A DNA stretch of 64,000 nucleotides from Segatella baroniae B14 (lineage in GTDB: Bacteria > Bacteroidota > Bacteroidia > Bacteroidales > Bacteroidaceae): positions 1,925,001 through 1,989,000 of the forward strand of contig NZ_CP091799.1 in the NCBI RefSeq assembly GCF_022024235.1. Direction: 5' to 3'. Within the stretch, counting starts at the first letter, position 1; every line of letters starts with the position of its first letter. The notes beneath the pieces were generated by a model. That model made no database searches, had not been told where the DNA came from, and saw only the letters and a program-made list of their open reading frames with translations. A program made the position numbers and the translations under genes. Positions 35,346-43,095 of this stretch are shown piece after piece.

Positions 35346-35371
35346 AAAATTCTTCTTTTCGATTTACACTG

Positions 35372-35379
35372 CAAAAGTA
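35372..35379 (-). promoter_or_regulatory. Promoter -7 element of the tandem NSS transporters
   Basis: On the minus strand TACTTTTG lies about 26 nt before the ATG at 35345. The nearest TTG is 24 nt away, longer than usual. Confidence 0.5.
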
Positions 35380-35466
35380 TAAAAAAAAATATATCCTTTT
35401 ATGCAAAAACGAAAGAAAATATCCAGATAATATATCAATTTCTCAGCCGTCTTACTTTTATATCAC

Positions 35467-35967
35467 TTATATGTACTCTTCTGGTAAAGTATTCTTCCAT
35501 AAAGAGAAAGGATTCTCTAATAAATGTGAATTGTAAAATCGCTTATCACCTGTTACCTCTATTCCTATAAATTCTGGTTTTTCAAATTCTTCTTCTGTAC
35601 TTGATAACTCTACTTCAGCCATAATAAGGCCCACATTTTCACCATGGAAATCGTCTATTTCAAAAGTATGATTTTCTGATTTTACCAAATACCGATGCTT
35701 ATCTATCACCCCACCCTTACATAGTTTGATAAGATGCAGAGCCTCATCCATAGTAATTTCTTTTTCAAATTCATAACGAGACAATCCCCCATCCACCGAA
35801 TGGCTTTTTATCGTAAGGTAAGCCTGATTATCACGAATCCGAATACGAACTGTAGCACCATCAGCAGGAATATATCCCTGCACAATATGACTGCAAGAAA
35901 AGGCGGCACGTTTAAACGCGTCGCCTTTCTTGACTAAAAATTTCCTTTCTATTTCAAATCCACTCAT
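35467..35967 (-). CDS. CYTH-domain protein (triphosphate tunnel metalloenzyme)
   Basis: This 166-residue single-domain protein begins with the CYTH hallmark EIERKFLV (residues 5-12, ExExK type). It continues with alternating charged strands (RIRIRDNQAYLTIKS, YEFEKEI, KHRYLV, EIDDFHG, AEVELSS) that line the tunnel. Bacterial members hydrolyse inorganic triphosphate or act as adenylate cyclases. The frame opens 22 codons earlier, but that stretch is another gene in a different frame. The ATG at 35967 overlaps its stop codon (TAATG) and fits the family start. Confidence 0.88.
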   Translation of the reverse strand: MSGFEIERKFLVKKGDAFKRAAFSCSHIVQGYIPADGATVRIRIRDNQAYLTIKSHSVDGGLSRYEFEKEITMDEALHLIKLCKGGVIDKHRYLVKSENHTFEIDDFHGENVGLIMAEVELSSTEEEFEKPEFIGIEVTGDKRFYNSHLLENPFSLWKNTLPEEYI

Positions 35968-36116
35968 TATACAATATAGACTGTAAATATTGCAAACATA
36001 ATAGCTAGTACAATCAGAATGCCAAAAATCCAATTGACTACTTTTCTTCCTTGTTTTTCTTGTTTGGCCATATAAGCATCATGCTTTGCCTTTCTTAGTG
36101 CTTTATTAGTACCCAT
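35967..36116 (-). CDS. Small single-pass membrane protein, 49 residues
   Basis: A short frame on the minus strand encodes MGTNKALRKAKHDAYMAKQE, a basic coiled start, then a single membrane helix (WIFGILIVLAIMFAIFTVYIV, about residues 29-49) ending at the stop. Its stop codon overlaps the CYTH start as TAATG, so the two are translationally coupled. It lies 30 nt downstream of prfB. I do not recognise the family. The charged-then-hydrophobic layout, codon use and coupling support a real gene. Confidence 0.75.
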   Translation of the reverse strand: MGTNKALRKAKHDAYMAKQEKQGRKVVNWIFGILIVLAIMFAIFTVYIV

Positions 36117-36146
36117 GATATGTTGTTTTAAAGGTTTATAATTCGA

Positions 36147-37277
36147 TTATTCTGCAGAAGCAGCATCGACTGCAGCAAATTCCATCAAATATGATTTGAT
36201 AAATTCATCTAATTTACCATCCATAACTCCATCCACATCAGAAGTCTGGTAATTAGTTCGGTGATCTTTTACGCGACGGTCATCAAATACATAGCTACGG
36301 ATTTGACTTCCCCACTCAATTTTTTTCTTACCAGCTTCAACTTTAGCCTGTTCTGCTTGCTTTCTTTTCAACGCCCGATCATATAACTGTGACTTCAACA
36401 GTAACATAGCCTTAGCACGGTTTTTAGGTTGATCTCGTGTCTCCGTATTCTCAATCAGGATCTCTTCATGCTCACCAGTATCAGGATCCTCATACTGATA
36501 ACGAAGACGAACTCCAGACTCTACCTTATTCACATTCTGACCACCAGCACCACCAGAGCGGAAAGTATCCCAAGAAACCTTGGCAGGATCAACATAAATT
36601 TCGATAGTATCATCTACAAGAGGAGTAACGAAAACAGAAGCGAAACTAGTCATACGCTTACCTTGAGCATTGTATGGAGAGACACGAACTAAACGATGTA
36701 CGCCATTCTCACTCTTTAGGAAACCGTAAGCGAACTCACCGCCCTCAATCGTCATTTCCACACTCTTAATACCAGCTTCATCACCATCTTGCATATTGGT
36801 AATCTTTACGCTATATCCATGAGCCTCACACCAACGCATATACATACGCATCAACATAGAAGCCCAATCTTGACTTTCTGTACCACCAGCACCAGAATTT
36901 ATTTTCAATACAGCATCCATACTGTCTTCTTCCTGACGAAGCATATTCTTCAACTCAAGATTCTCAATAGCCTTAATAGCTTTAGCATAATCGTCATCAA
37001 CTTCTTCTTCAGTAACCATTTCATCCTTATAGAATTCAAAAGCTAACTGAAGTTCGTCTGCATATTGCCTAACCTCTTTATAACCATCAAGCCACTTCTG
37101 GATTTCCTTGACTTTTTTCATTTGTTCCTGAGCATATTTAGGATCATCCCAAAAATCAGGAGCCTGTGTGCGTAGTTGTTCTTCCTCGAACTCTACTTTT
37201 TTCTGATCTATATTCAAATAACGATATAGAGCTTCAGTACGCTCCATAACATTTTTTAACTGGTCTGCTGTTATCAT
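36147..37277 (-). CDS. prfB: Peptide chain release factor 2
   Basis: This 376-residue factor ends translation at UGA and UAA. The catalytic GGQ loop is at residues 245-247 (RSGGAGGQNVNKVESG). The codon-recognition motif reads SPY (residues 200-202) where E. coli RF2 has SPF. The start LYRYLNIDQKKVEFEEE runs straight through the region that holds the programmed +1 frameshift in many bacteria, so no frameshift autoregulation is present. It follows the acyl-CoA ligase gene by 36 nt. Confidence 0.96.
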   Translation of the reverse strand: MITADQLKNVMERTEALYRYLNIDQKKVEFEEEQLRTQAPDFWDDPKYAQEQMKKVKEIQKWLDGYKEVRQYADELQLAFEFYKDEMVTEEEVDDDYAKAIKAIENLELKNMLRQEEDSMDAVLKINSGAGGTESQDWASMLMRMYMRWCEAHGYSVKITNMQDGDEAGIKSVEMTIEGGEFAYGFLKSENGVHRLVRVSPYNAQGKRMTSFASVFVTPLVDDTIEIYVDPAKVSWDTFRSGGAGGQNVNKVESGVRLRYQYEDPDTGEHEEILIENTETRDQPKNRAKAMLLLKSQLYDRALKRKQAEQAKVEAGKKKIEWGSQIRSYVFDDRRVKDHRTNYQTSDVDGVMDGKLDEFIKSYLMEFAAVDAASAE

Positions 37278-37313
37278 CTTATTCTATTTTAATCTATTCA
37301 TGGGCGCACCCCA

Positions 37314-39122
37314 TTAACACTCATACATCTTATCTATAATTTCTTTGAAATTCTTATAAATTACCGACCTTCTAATCTTTAAAGTATTAGTCAGTTCACC
37401 TGATTCCATTGAGAAATGATGAGCAAGTAGTGTAAATTGCTTAATCTGTTCATAAGGAGCAAGTTGCTGCTGCAGTGTTTTAATTCTGTCAAACATCATC
37501 TTTACGACCTTCTCATTTGAACAAAGAGACTCTCTTGAATCAACTTTTATTTTATGCTCTCGTGCCCATTCTTCCAACACGCGAAAATCAGGAACAATCA
37601 ATGCAGAAACAAATTTGCGCTGATCTGCAATAACTACAACTTGATCTACAAATTTATCGACTAACAACAATGCTTCTATTTGCTGTGGGGCAATATATTT
37701 TCCATTAGAAGTTTTAAAAAGATCTTTAATGCGTTCTTTCAAAAACAACTCACCATTTTTCAGATAGCCAGCGTCACCTGTATGGAAGAATCCTTCTTCA
37801 TCGAAAGATTTGGCATTCACAGAGTCACGATGATAATAACCTGGGGTAATGGTAGGCCCCTTTAATAAAATCTCATCGTTCTCACCGATTTTAATTTGAA
37901 TTCCATCTATCGGTCGTCCTACAGAACCAATAGTAAATGGTTCATTTGCATGATCGCAAGACACTGTTGCCAAACTTTCAGTAAGACCATATCCCACTAT
38001 CATATTAATGCCGATGGAATGAATAAATTCCTCTACTTCTGGAGACACATAAGCCCCTGCTGTAGGAAAAATGTGTGGATGGTCTAGTCCTAGTTGCTTA
38101 CGCACCAAACCCAAAATAGATTTATTATAAGCCTTATACTGTAATTCCAGCAAAAGAGGCACACGATGACCTTTACTTTTATAAACGATATTGCGCTTAT
38201 GCCCTACTGCTAAAGCTGCCTGGAATATTTTCTTCTGAATAGCACTTGCAGAATCCATTTTTGCTTTAACAGCGATATAGACCTTTTCCCAAAAACGAGG
38301 CACAGAACTCATACAAGTTGGATGGGTTTCACGCATACTCTCCTGAATTTCCTTCGGATATGTATTAATAATCATCAATGCACCCTTCGACATAGCCAGA
38401 TAAGCCCAGCCACGTTCAAAGATATGAGTGAATGGCAAGAAATTGATCACCCTATCATTTTCATTCACAGGTACACATTTAGCATTAGCTTCCAAAGCAG
38501 CTTTATACTGTTCATATGTAAGCACCACACCCTTACTATCACCAGTAGTACCACTCGTATAGAGGATATTACAGATATCTTTATCCGAAGCTTCACTCCA
38601 AAGTTTTTCCACTTCAGACTGGCGCGGTAGATTTTCACCTAATTTGATAAAATCTTCAAAGTAAAGAGTATTCGGATCATGTGAACTAATACGTACACTA
38701 GGATCATATATGACTATGCGTTCCAAAGTTGGGCATAAAGCGAACACTCTATGTGCTTTATCATATTGCTCTTGTTCTCCAACAAAAAGAATACGAATTT
38801 CGCTATCATTCAACATATATTGAATCTGCTGTTCACTGCTTGTCGCATAAAAAGGAATAGATATCACTCTTACACCATAAGCACCAAAATCCGTATACAA
38901 ATATTGGATACAATTCTGAGAGAATACTGCTATTTTATCCTGTGGTTTTAACCCAAGATTAAGAAGCGCATTACTTACCTGTTTTACTCGTAAAGAGAAT
39001 TGATTCCAGGAAACATCTTTCCATTTTTGGCTTCCAAAATTACGGAAAGTTAAAGCTGGTTTATCACCATACTTTTTAGCCTGTTCATGAATTAAAACCG
39101 AAAGATGACATCTCGTTTGCAT
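37314..39122 (-). CDS. Long-chain acyl-CoA synthetase (AMP-forming)
   Basis: This 602-residue adenylate-forming enzyme, similar to FadD15/long-chain ligases, activates fatty acids. Landmarks are the P-loop ILYTSGTTGDSKGVVLTY (about residues 187-204), VGYGLTES (about 381), TGDAGYLKNGELFLKERIKDLFKTSNGKYI (about 449-478), and the late TNTLKIRRS with the adenylation lysine. There is no beta-oxidation gene near, so it probably serves lipid recycling or uptake of exogenous fatty acids. A consensus promoter (39146-39175) lies just upstream, and prfB follows 36 nt later. Confidence 0.9.
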   Translation of the reverse strand: MQTRCHLSVLIHEQAKKYGDKPALTFRNFGSQKWKDVSWNQFSLRVKQVSNALLNLGLKPQDKIAVFSQNCIQYLYTDFGAYGVRVISIPFYATSSEQQIQYMLNDSEIRILFVGEQEQYDKAHRVFALCPTLERIVIYDPSVRISSHDPNTLYFEDFIKLGENLPRQSEVEKLWSEASDKDICNILYTSGTTGDSKGVVLTYEQYKAALEANAKCVPVNENDRVINFLPFTHIFERGWAYLAMSKGALMIINTYPKEIQESMRETHPTCMSSVPRFWEKVYIAVKAKMDSASAIQKKIFQAALAVGHKRNIVYKSKGHRVPLLLELQYKAYNKSILGLVRKQLGLDHPHIFPTAGAYVSPEVEEFIHSIGINMIVGYGLTESLATVSCDHANEPFTIGSVGRPIDGIQIKIGENDEILLKGPTITPGYYHRDSVNAKSFDEEGFFHTGDAGYLKNGELFLKERIKDLFKTSNGKYIAPQQIEALLLVDKFVDQVVVIADQRKFVSALIVPDFRVLEEWAREHKIKVDSRESLCSNEKVVKMMFDRIKTLQQQLAPYEQIKQFTLLAHHFSMESGELTNTLKIRRSVIYKNFKEIIDKMYEC

Positions 39123-39145
39123 AATAACAAAGTTTTATATTATTG

Positions 39146-39175
39146 CAAAGATAGAAGAATTTCATAAGAAAACAA
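39146..39175 (-). promoter_or_regulatory. Promoter of the acyl-CoA ligase-prfB-CYTH row
   Basis: On the minus strand TTG (39173-39175, in TTTTG), a 19-nt spacer, and TATCTTTG (39146-39153). The predicted leader is about 20 nt. Confidence 0.75.
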
Positions 39176-39219
39176 AATAAATTGCCAACCATAATTTTCT
39201 TTTTCGGTATTTTTTTTAT

Positions 39220-39248
39220 TTGTATATCATAAAAATTATGTAAGTTTG
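39220..39248 (+). promoter_or_regulatory. Promoter of the argE-like gene
   Basis: TTG (39220-39222), an 18-nt spacer, and TAAGTTTG (39241-39248). The -7 element ends only 6 nt before the ATG at 39255, so the mRNA would have a leader of about three nt. Confidence 0.6.
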
Positions 39249-39254
39249 CGGAAT

Positions 39255-40322
39255 ATGAAAGAACTAGAATTATATACTAACGATGCTATCGAACTTTTAC
39301 AAAAGCTCATTGCTATTCCATCTGTCAGCAGAACTGAAAAAGATGCAGCAGACGCTCTAGAAGAATCAATAATCCAATATGGTTTCAAACCTCATCGCGA
39401 AGGTAATAATATTTGGATACTCAGCGAAGAATGGGATACTAATAAGCCTACTCTTCTGCTCAATGCACATATTGATACTGTTAAACCTGTTGCGACATGG
39501 ACAAAAAATCCATACGAACCGATCCTTGAAAACGGTATGCTATATGGCCTTGGAAGCAATGACTGTGGAGGTGGACTCGTCTCATTACTCCAAGTCTATC
39601 GTTTTTTAGCTAAAGAACCACAAAGTTTCAACTATATTTATTTAGCTTCCGCAGAAGAGGAAATCAGCGGTAAAGATGGCATCAGTAGAGCACTACCTTT
39701 ACTGCCATCTGTTGATTTAGCCATTGTCGGTGAGCCCACTGGCATGCAACCTGCGGTTGCAGAAAAAGGACTTATGGTTATTGATGTTATAGCACACGGT
39801 AAAAGTGGGCACGCTGCTAGAAACGAAGGCGTTAACGCCATCTATGAAATAATTGACGATCTAACTTGGCTTAAGAATTATAAATTTAATAGAGTAAGTC
39901 CTTTCCTTGGTCCAACCAAGATGACAGTTACCCAAATCAATGCAGGAACCCAGCACAATGTTATTCCTGATAAATGTACTTTAGTCGTAGATATTAGAAC
40001 CAACGAATTCTATGATAATGAAGATGTTTTTCATTTTATCGATGAACATACCAAAAGTGAATGTCATGCACACTCCTACCGACTTAAATCATCAAGAATA
40101 GATGTAGAACATCCGATTATTCAAAAGTGTATTTCTATGGGAATGACTCCTTTCGGATCTCCAACACTAAGTGATCAAGCACTCATGAGTTTCCCTTCTT
40201 TTAAATTAGGACCAGGAGAAAGCAGTAGAAGTCACTCCGCTGATGAATACATCAAAATCGATGAAATAAGAAATGCAATTAAGCAATATACTGAATTACT
40301 CCATCATACTGATATACGATAA
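39255..40322 (+). CDS. argE: M20 metallopeptidase, probable ArgE-type N-acyl-citrulline/ornithine deacylase
   Basis: This 355-residue M20 hydrolase has the metal ligands in LLNAHIDTVKP (His and Asp, about residues 72-82), GSNDCGGG (about 105-112), SAEEEISGKDG (about 139-149) and GEPTGMQ. After the dimerisation domain, SRSHSADEYI supplies the last His. In Bacteroidetes the equivalent enzyme removes succinyl from N-succinylcitrulline, which fits the SOTCase of the arginine cluster. The frame opens at a TTG at 39246, but that overlaps the promoter; the ATG at 39255 is the likely start. Confidence 0.85.
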   Translation: MKELELYTNDAIELLQKLIAIPSVSRTEKDAADALEESIIQYGFKPHREGNNIWILSEEWDTNKPTLLLNAHIDTVKPVATWTKNPYEPILENGMLYGLGSNDCGGGLVSLLQVYRFLAKEPQSFNYIYLASAEEEISGKDGISRALPLLPSVDLAIVGEPTGMQPAVAEKGLMVIDVIAHGKSGHAARNEGVNAIYEIIDDLTWLKNYKFNRVSPFLGPTKMTVTQINAGTQHNVIPDKCTLVVDIRTNEFYDNEDVFHFIDEHTKSECHAHSYRLKSSRIDVEHPIIQKCISMGMTPFGSPTLSDQALMSFPSFKLGPGESSRSHSADEYIKIDEIRNAIKQYTELLHHTDIR

Positions 40323-40483
40323 TACTGCATTATTCTGTTATATGTGTCTTTACGCATCTTTGTTGAAAATCTTACATACTGTAAAAGTCAGCAACTATTC
40401 GACAATTATTGTTATGCCAGGATTCGATGCATCGATATCATTTTTTTAAAGCTCTTCATATTACATGATAACATGAGAAATAT

Positions 40484-40525
40484 AAAAAAGAGGCTTAAAT
40501 CTTAATAAATTTAAGCCTCTTTTTT
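40484..40525. terminator. Bidirectional terminator between argE and the EnvC-like gene
   Basis: A 17-bp stem (40484-40500 with 40509-40525; AAGAGGCTTAAAT core) has a T-run on the plus strand and, on the minus strand, another T-run. The genes on both sides converge. Confidence 0.9.
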
Positions 40526-40528
40526 ATA

Positions 40529-42178
40529 TTATCGACCTAGCCAAGCTTCAGGATTCAATTTAGCCGTTTCTTTACGGAGCTGAAACTGCAATATATTATC
40601 TGCTCCTACCGAACCTAATCCTTGTCTTGCACTAACCCGTTGCCCACGATGGACAGCCACAGACTTCAAGTTACAATAAACAGAAATATACGCCCCGTGG
40701 CGAACCATGACAACCCATGTACCCGAGTAGCCGAAGACTGCAGAAACCTCACCATCATAAATGGCTCTGGCATTACACCCTGCATGCCCCATAATATTAA
40801 TACCTTTATTATCAAGAGTAACACCATTTAAGCCATCTACGCTATGTTGACCAAAATGGCTGACAATACGATAGCTACCTGTAATAGGCATAGGAAGTCG
40901 ACCACGATTAGCTTCAAATCCACTATTCATCATACGGTCTACCGATGACAAAGATTCAGCCTCACGAGCCTCTTCTTTAGCTTCAGCTATTTCTTTTTTT
41001 GTTCTTACCTCATCAGCTTTCGCTTTACGCTCAGCTGCTTCTCGAGCCACTTGAGCTTCACGAGCAGCCTGAGCCGCTGCAGCTTCTCGAGCAGCGGCTG
41101 CCTTAGTTGCAGCCTCAGCAGCGGCAATCTTCTTAGCTTCAGCTGCTGCGGCCTGAGCACGTTTGGCAGCTTCGGCAGCCTTACGAGCGGCCTCGGCCTC
41201 TGCTTTCAATTTAGCCTCTCTCGCTTTTGCCTCAGCTATTCGTCGTGCATTTTCACGAGCTGCGGCTTCGGCTGCAGCTTTCTTTTTAGCCAACTCAGCA
41301 GCTCTTCGCTTAGCAGCTTCGGCAGCAGCAGCTCTTTTCTTTGCTTCAGCTGCAGCACGAGCACGTGCTTTTGCCACTTCTTGTGCTACCAAACGATCTA
41401 TTTGTGCATTCAATGCAGCATCTTTCTTATGTTGCTCTGCTATGATATTCTGTATCGTTTTTTGTTGGGACTGTAGTGTTTTCACTACATCTTGCTGCTC
41501 TGTCTTTTTGCCCTCCAATTCTGTACGCGCCCTTTTACTTTCGGTAAGCAAGCTGTTTTTATGCCCCTTTACTTTTTCCAGTTCAACATGCTTACCAGTA
41601 ACCTCTTCTTGCTTGGCCTTTACCATATCACCCTGCGCCTTTTGGAAAGCAGCATATTGTCGTATAAAACGGAAACGGCGATACATTTGAGCAAAACTTT
41701 TGGCACTAAAAATAAACATAAGTTTATCTTGAACAGAATGATGTCTGCTCATATATCGCATAGACTTGATATACTTGGCCTTACGGTCTTGTAACTGCTG
41801 CTCTAACGTTTTGAGCTGACTTTTAAGAATGCCAATATTACCTTCTATATGGTGAATATCACTCTGAATACCATCTATACTTTTTTGCTTCTGGTCGATT
41901 TCACTGTTAATCACTAGAAGATTTTGAAGACGCTGCTTAACGTTTTCCTTATTAGCACGCAATTCAGCCTCCTGTTCACGAATTTTTTTCTGAATAGCAG
42001 CCCTTTGATTCTGCAATCCACGGATAGAAAAATTCGTATAAACAGTATTTTTAATTATTTTTGATTTTGCTACCTTTGTTGTTGTAGCCTTACCATTTAA
42101 TTTCCTTTGCTTTTTATTCTGAGCATAAGGCAATAAGCAAAAAGAAATTAGTAATACAATTAATAGGACTCGTTTCAT
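40529..42178 (-). CDS. EnvC-like murein hydrolase activator with degenerate M23 domain
   Basis: This 549-residue protein has a signal peptide (about residues 1-19), a long coiled coil (about 50-265), an Ala/Lys/Glu/Arg-rich helical stretch (about 265-425) and a C-terminal LytM/M23 fold (about 445-549). The M23 zinc residues are lost: NKGINIMG replaces HxGxD and LQFQLRK replaces LHFE. This is the state of EnvC-type activators, which switch on amidases at division and do not cut themselves. It overlaps the DUF4292 gene by one base. Confidence 0.85.
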   Translation of the reverse strand: MKRVLLIVLLISFCLLPYAQNKKQRKLNGKATTTKVAKSKIIKNTVYTNFSIRGLQNQRAAIQKKIREQEAELRANKENVKQRLQNLLVINSEIDQKQKSIDGIQSDIHHIEGNIGILKSQLKTLEQQLQDRKAKYIKSMRYMSRHHSVQDKLMFIFSAKSFAQMYRRFRFIRQYAAFQKAQGDMVKAKQEEVTGKHVELEKVKGHKNSLLTESKRARTELEGKKTEQQDVVKTLQSQQKTIQNIIAEQHKKDAALNAQIDRLVAQEVAKARARAAAEAKKRAAAAEAAKRRAAELAKKKAAAEAAARENARRIAEAKAREAKLKAEAEAARKAAEAAKRAQAAAAEAKKIAAAEAATKAAAAREAAAAQAAREAQVAREAAERKAKADEVRTKKEIAEAKEEAREAESLSSVDRMMNSGFEANRGRLPMPITGSYRIVSHFGQHSVDGLNGVTLDNKGINIMGHAGCNARAIYDGEVSAVFGYSGTWVVMVRHGAYISVYCNLKSVAVHRGQRVSARQGLGSVGADNILQFQLRKETAKLNPEAWLGR

Positions 42179-43095
42179 TACATATTCATAATTTGACCCA
42201 GTACTTCCTGGACATCTACTTGCTTATATTTGGGTGACAGTTCTGTTTCCAAACTCCAATCACTACTTGTACCCAACTCATCCATATTTATAGTTACCTT
42301 TACCTTTTGTTCCTTACGAGTTGCATGAGTAACAAATTCAAATATCTGAGAAGCAGGGAACTGTTTCACACCGATATTCTTAAAGTCAGAATACTTCCAA
42401 TTTAAAGTAGAAGTGCCATACTTCGTATCTTTAAAAGCAATTATAGCTTCTTGGATTTTTGCTGAAGTTTTATCTGTATTCCAATTATAGGTCATTGATC
42501 CATTCTTCAATGTTAAAGGAATGAATTCACCCTTCTCATCAAGACTAACAGAGAAGCGCTTCAAATCAGAATCAGATACTTTAGTGTTACCTGGCACTAG
42601 CAACTGATTCCAAAACAAGGCCTGCAATGAATAAAAATTAAGCCCCTGCTTCTGTAAGAAATCTACCTGATTATAATCAGCCTTAATATACTGCTTATGA
42701 ATTCGATCTACTATTAACACATAATCTGGTGTAAAATCCATGCGTCCAACTTCACTTCCTAATATTGGAATAAACAACTGGATGCGAATCATTTTATTCT
42801 TGCGAAGTTTAAGAGCTCCAGGAACAGATATATTTTTTGAACCCGCCTCAAGGCGAAAACTCATGCCACCGACAATATTTTCTGTATACACCTGATTATC
42901 ATATACCCTACGTGCATAAGTCAATTCACGCACAGATCGTGTTTGAGATTTTTCAGACTCAACTTGCATATGTAAAGTATCTTGCTTCAAACGAGTTTCT
43001 GAATTGAGGGACATTTTTTTTGCTACACAAGATGTAGACAACATCAAAAGCACCATGCCCATCATGAAAAACAGTAATGGTTTATTCATTCTCAT
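42178..43095 (-). CDS. DUF4292 lipoprotein
   Basis: This 305-residue protein has a lipoprotein signal (LMLSTSC, Cys23) and a soluble beta-rich body. It resembles the DUF4292 family that in Bacteroidetes sits between a TPR gene and an EnvC-type gene. The fold may belong to lipid-binding LolA/LolB-like sheets, which is only a guess. Gene overlaps on both sides (ATGA with the TPR gene, one base with the EnvC-like gene) show tight co-translation, so an envelope role next to the murein activator is likely. Confidence 0.8.
   Translation of the reverse strand: MRMNKPLLFFMMGMVLLMLSTSCVAKKMSLNSETRLKQDTLHMQVESEKSQTRSVRELTYARRVYDNQVYTENIVGGMSFRLEAGSKNISVPGALKLRKNKMIRIQLFIPILGSEVGRMDFTPDYVLIVDRIHKQYIKADYNQVDFLQKQGLNFYSLQALFWNQLLVPGNTKVSDSDLKRFSVSLDEKGEFIPLTLKNGSMTYNWNTDKTSAKIQEAIIAFKDTKYGTSTLNWKYSDFKNIGVKQFPASQIFEFVTHATRKEQKVKVTINMDELGTSSDWSLETELSPKYKQVDVQEVLGQIMNM

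Noticed and set aside
36147..37277. Programmed frameshift in prfB
   Set aside because: The frame reads through the usual site without an in-frame TGA, so none is present.
41051..41794. Ser/Cys/Ala-rich open frames opposite the EnvC-like gene
   Set aside because: They mirror the alanine-rich repeats of the real gene on the other strand; composition artefact.
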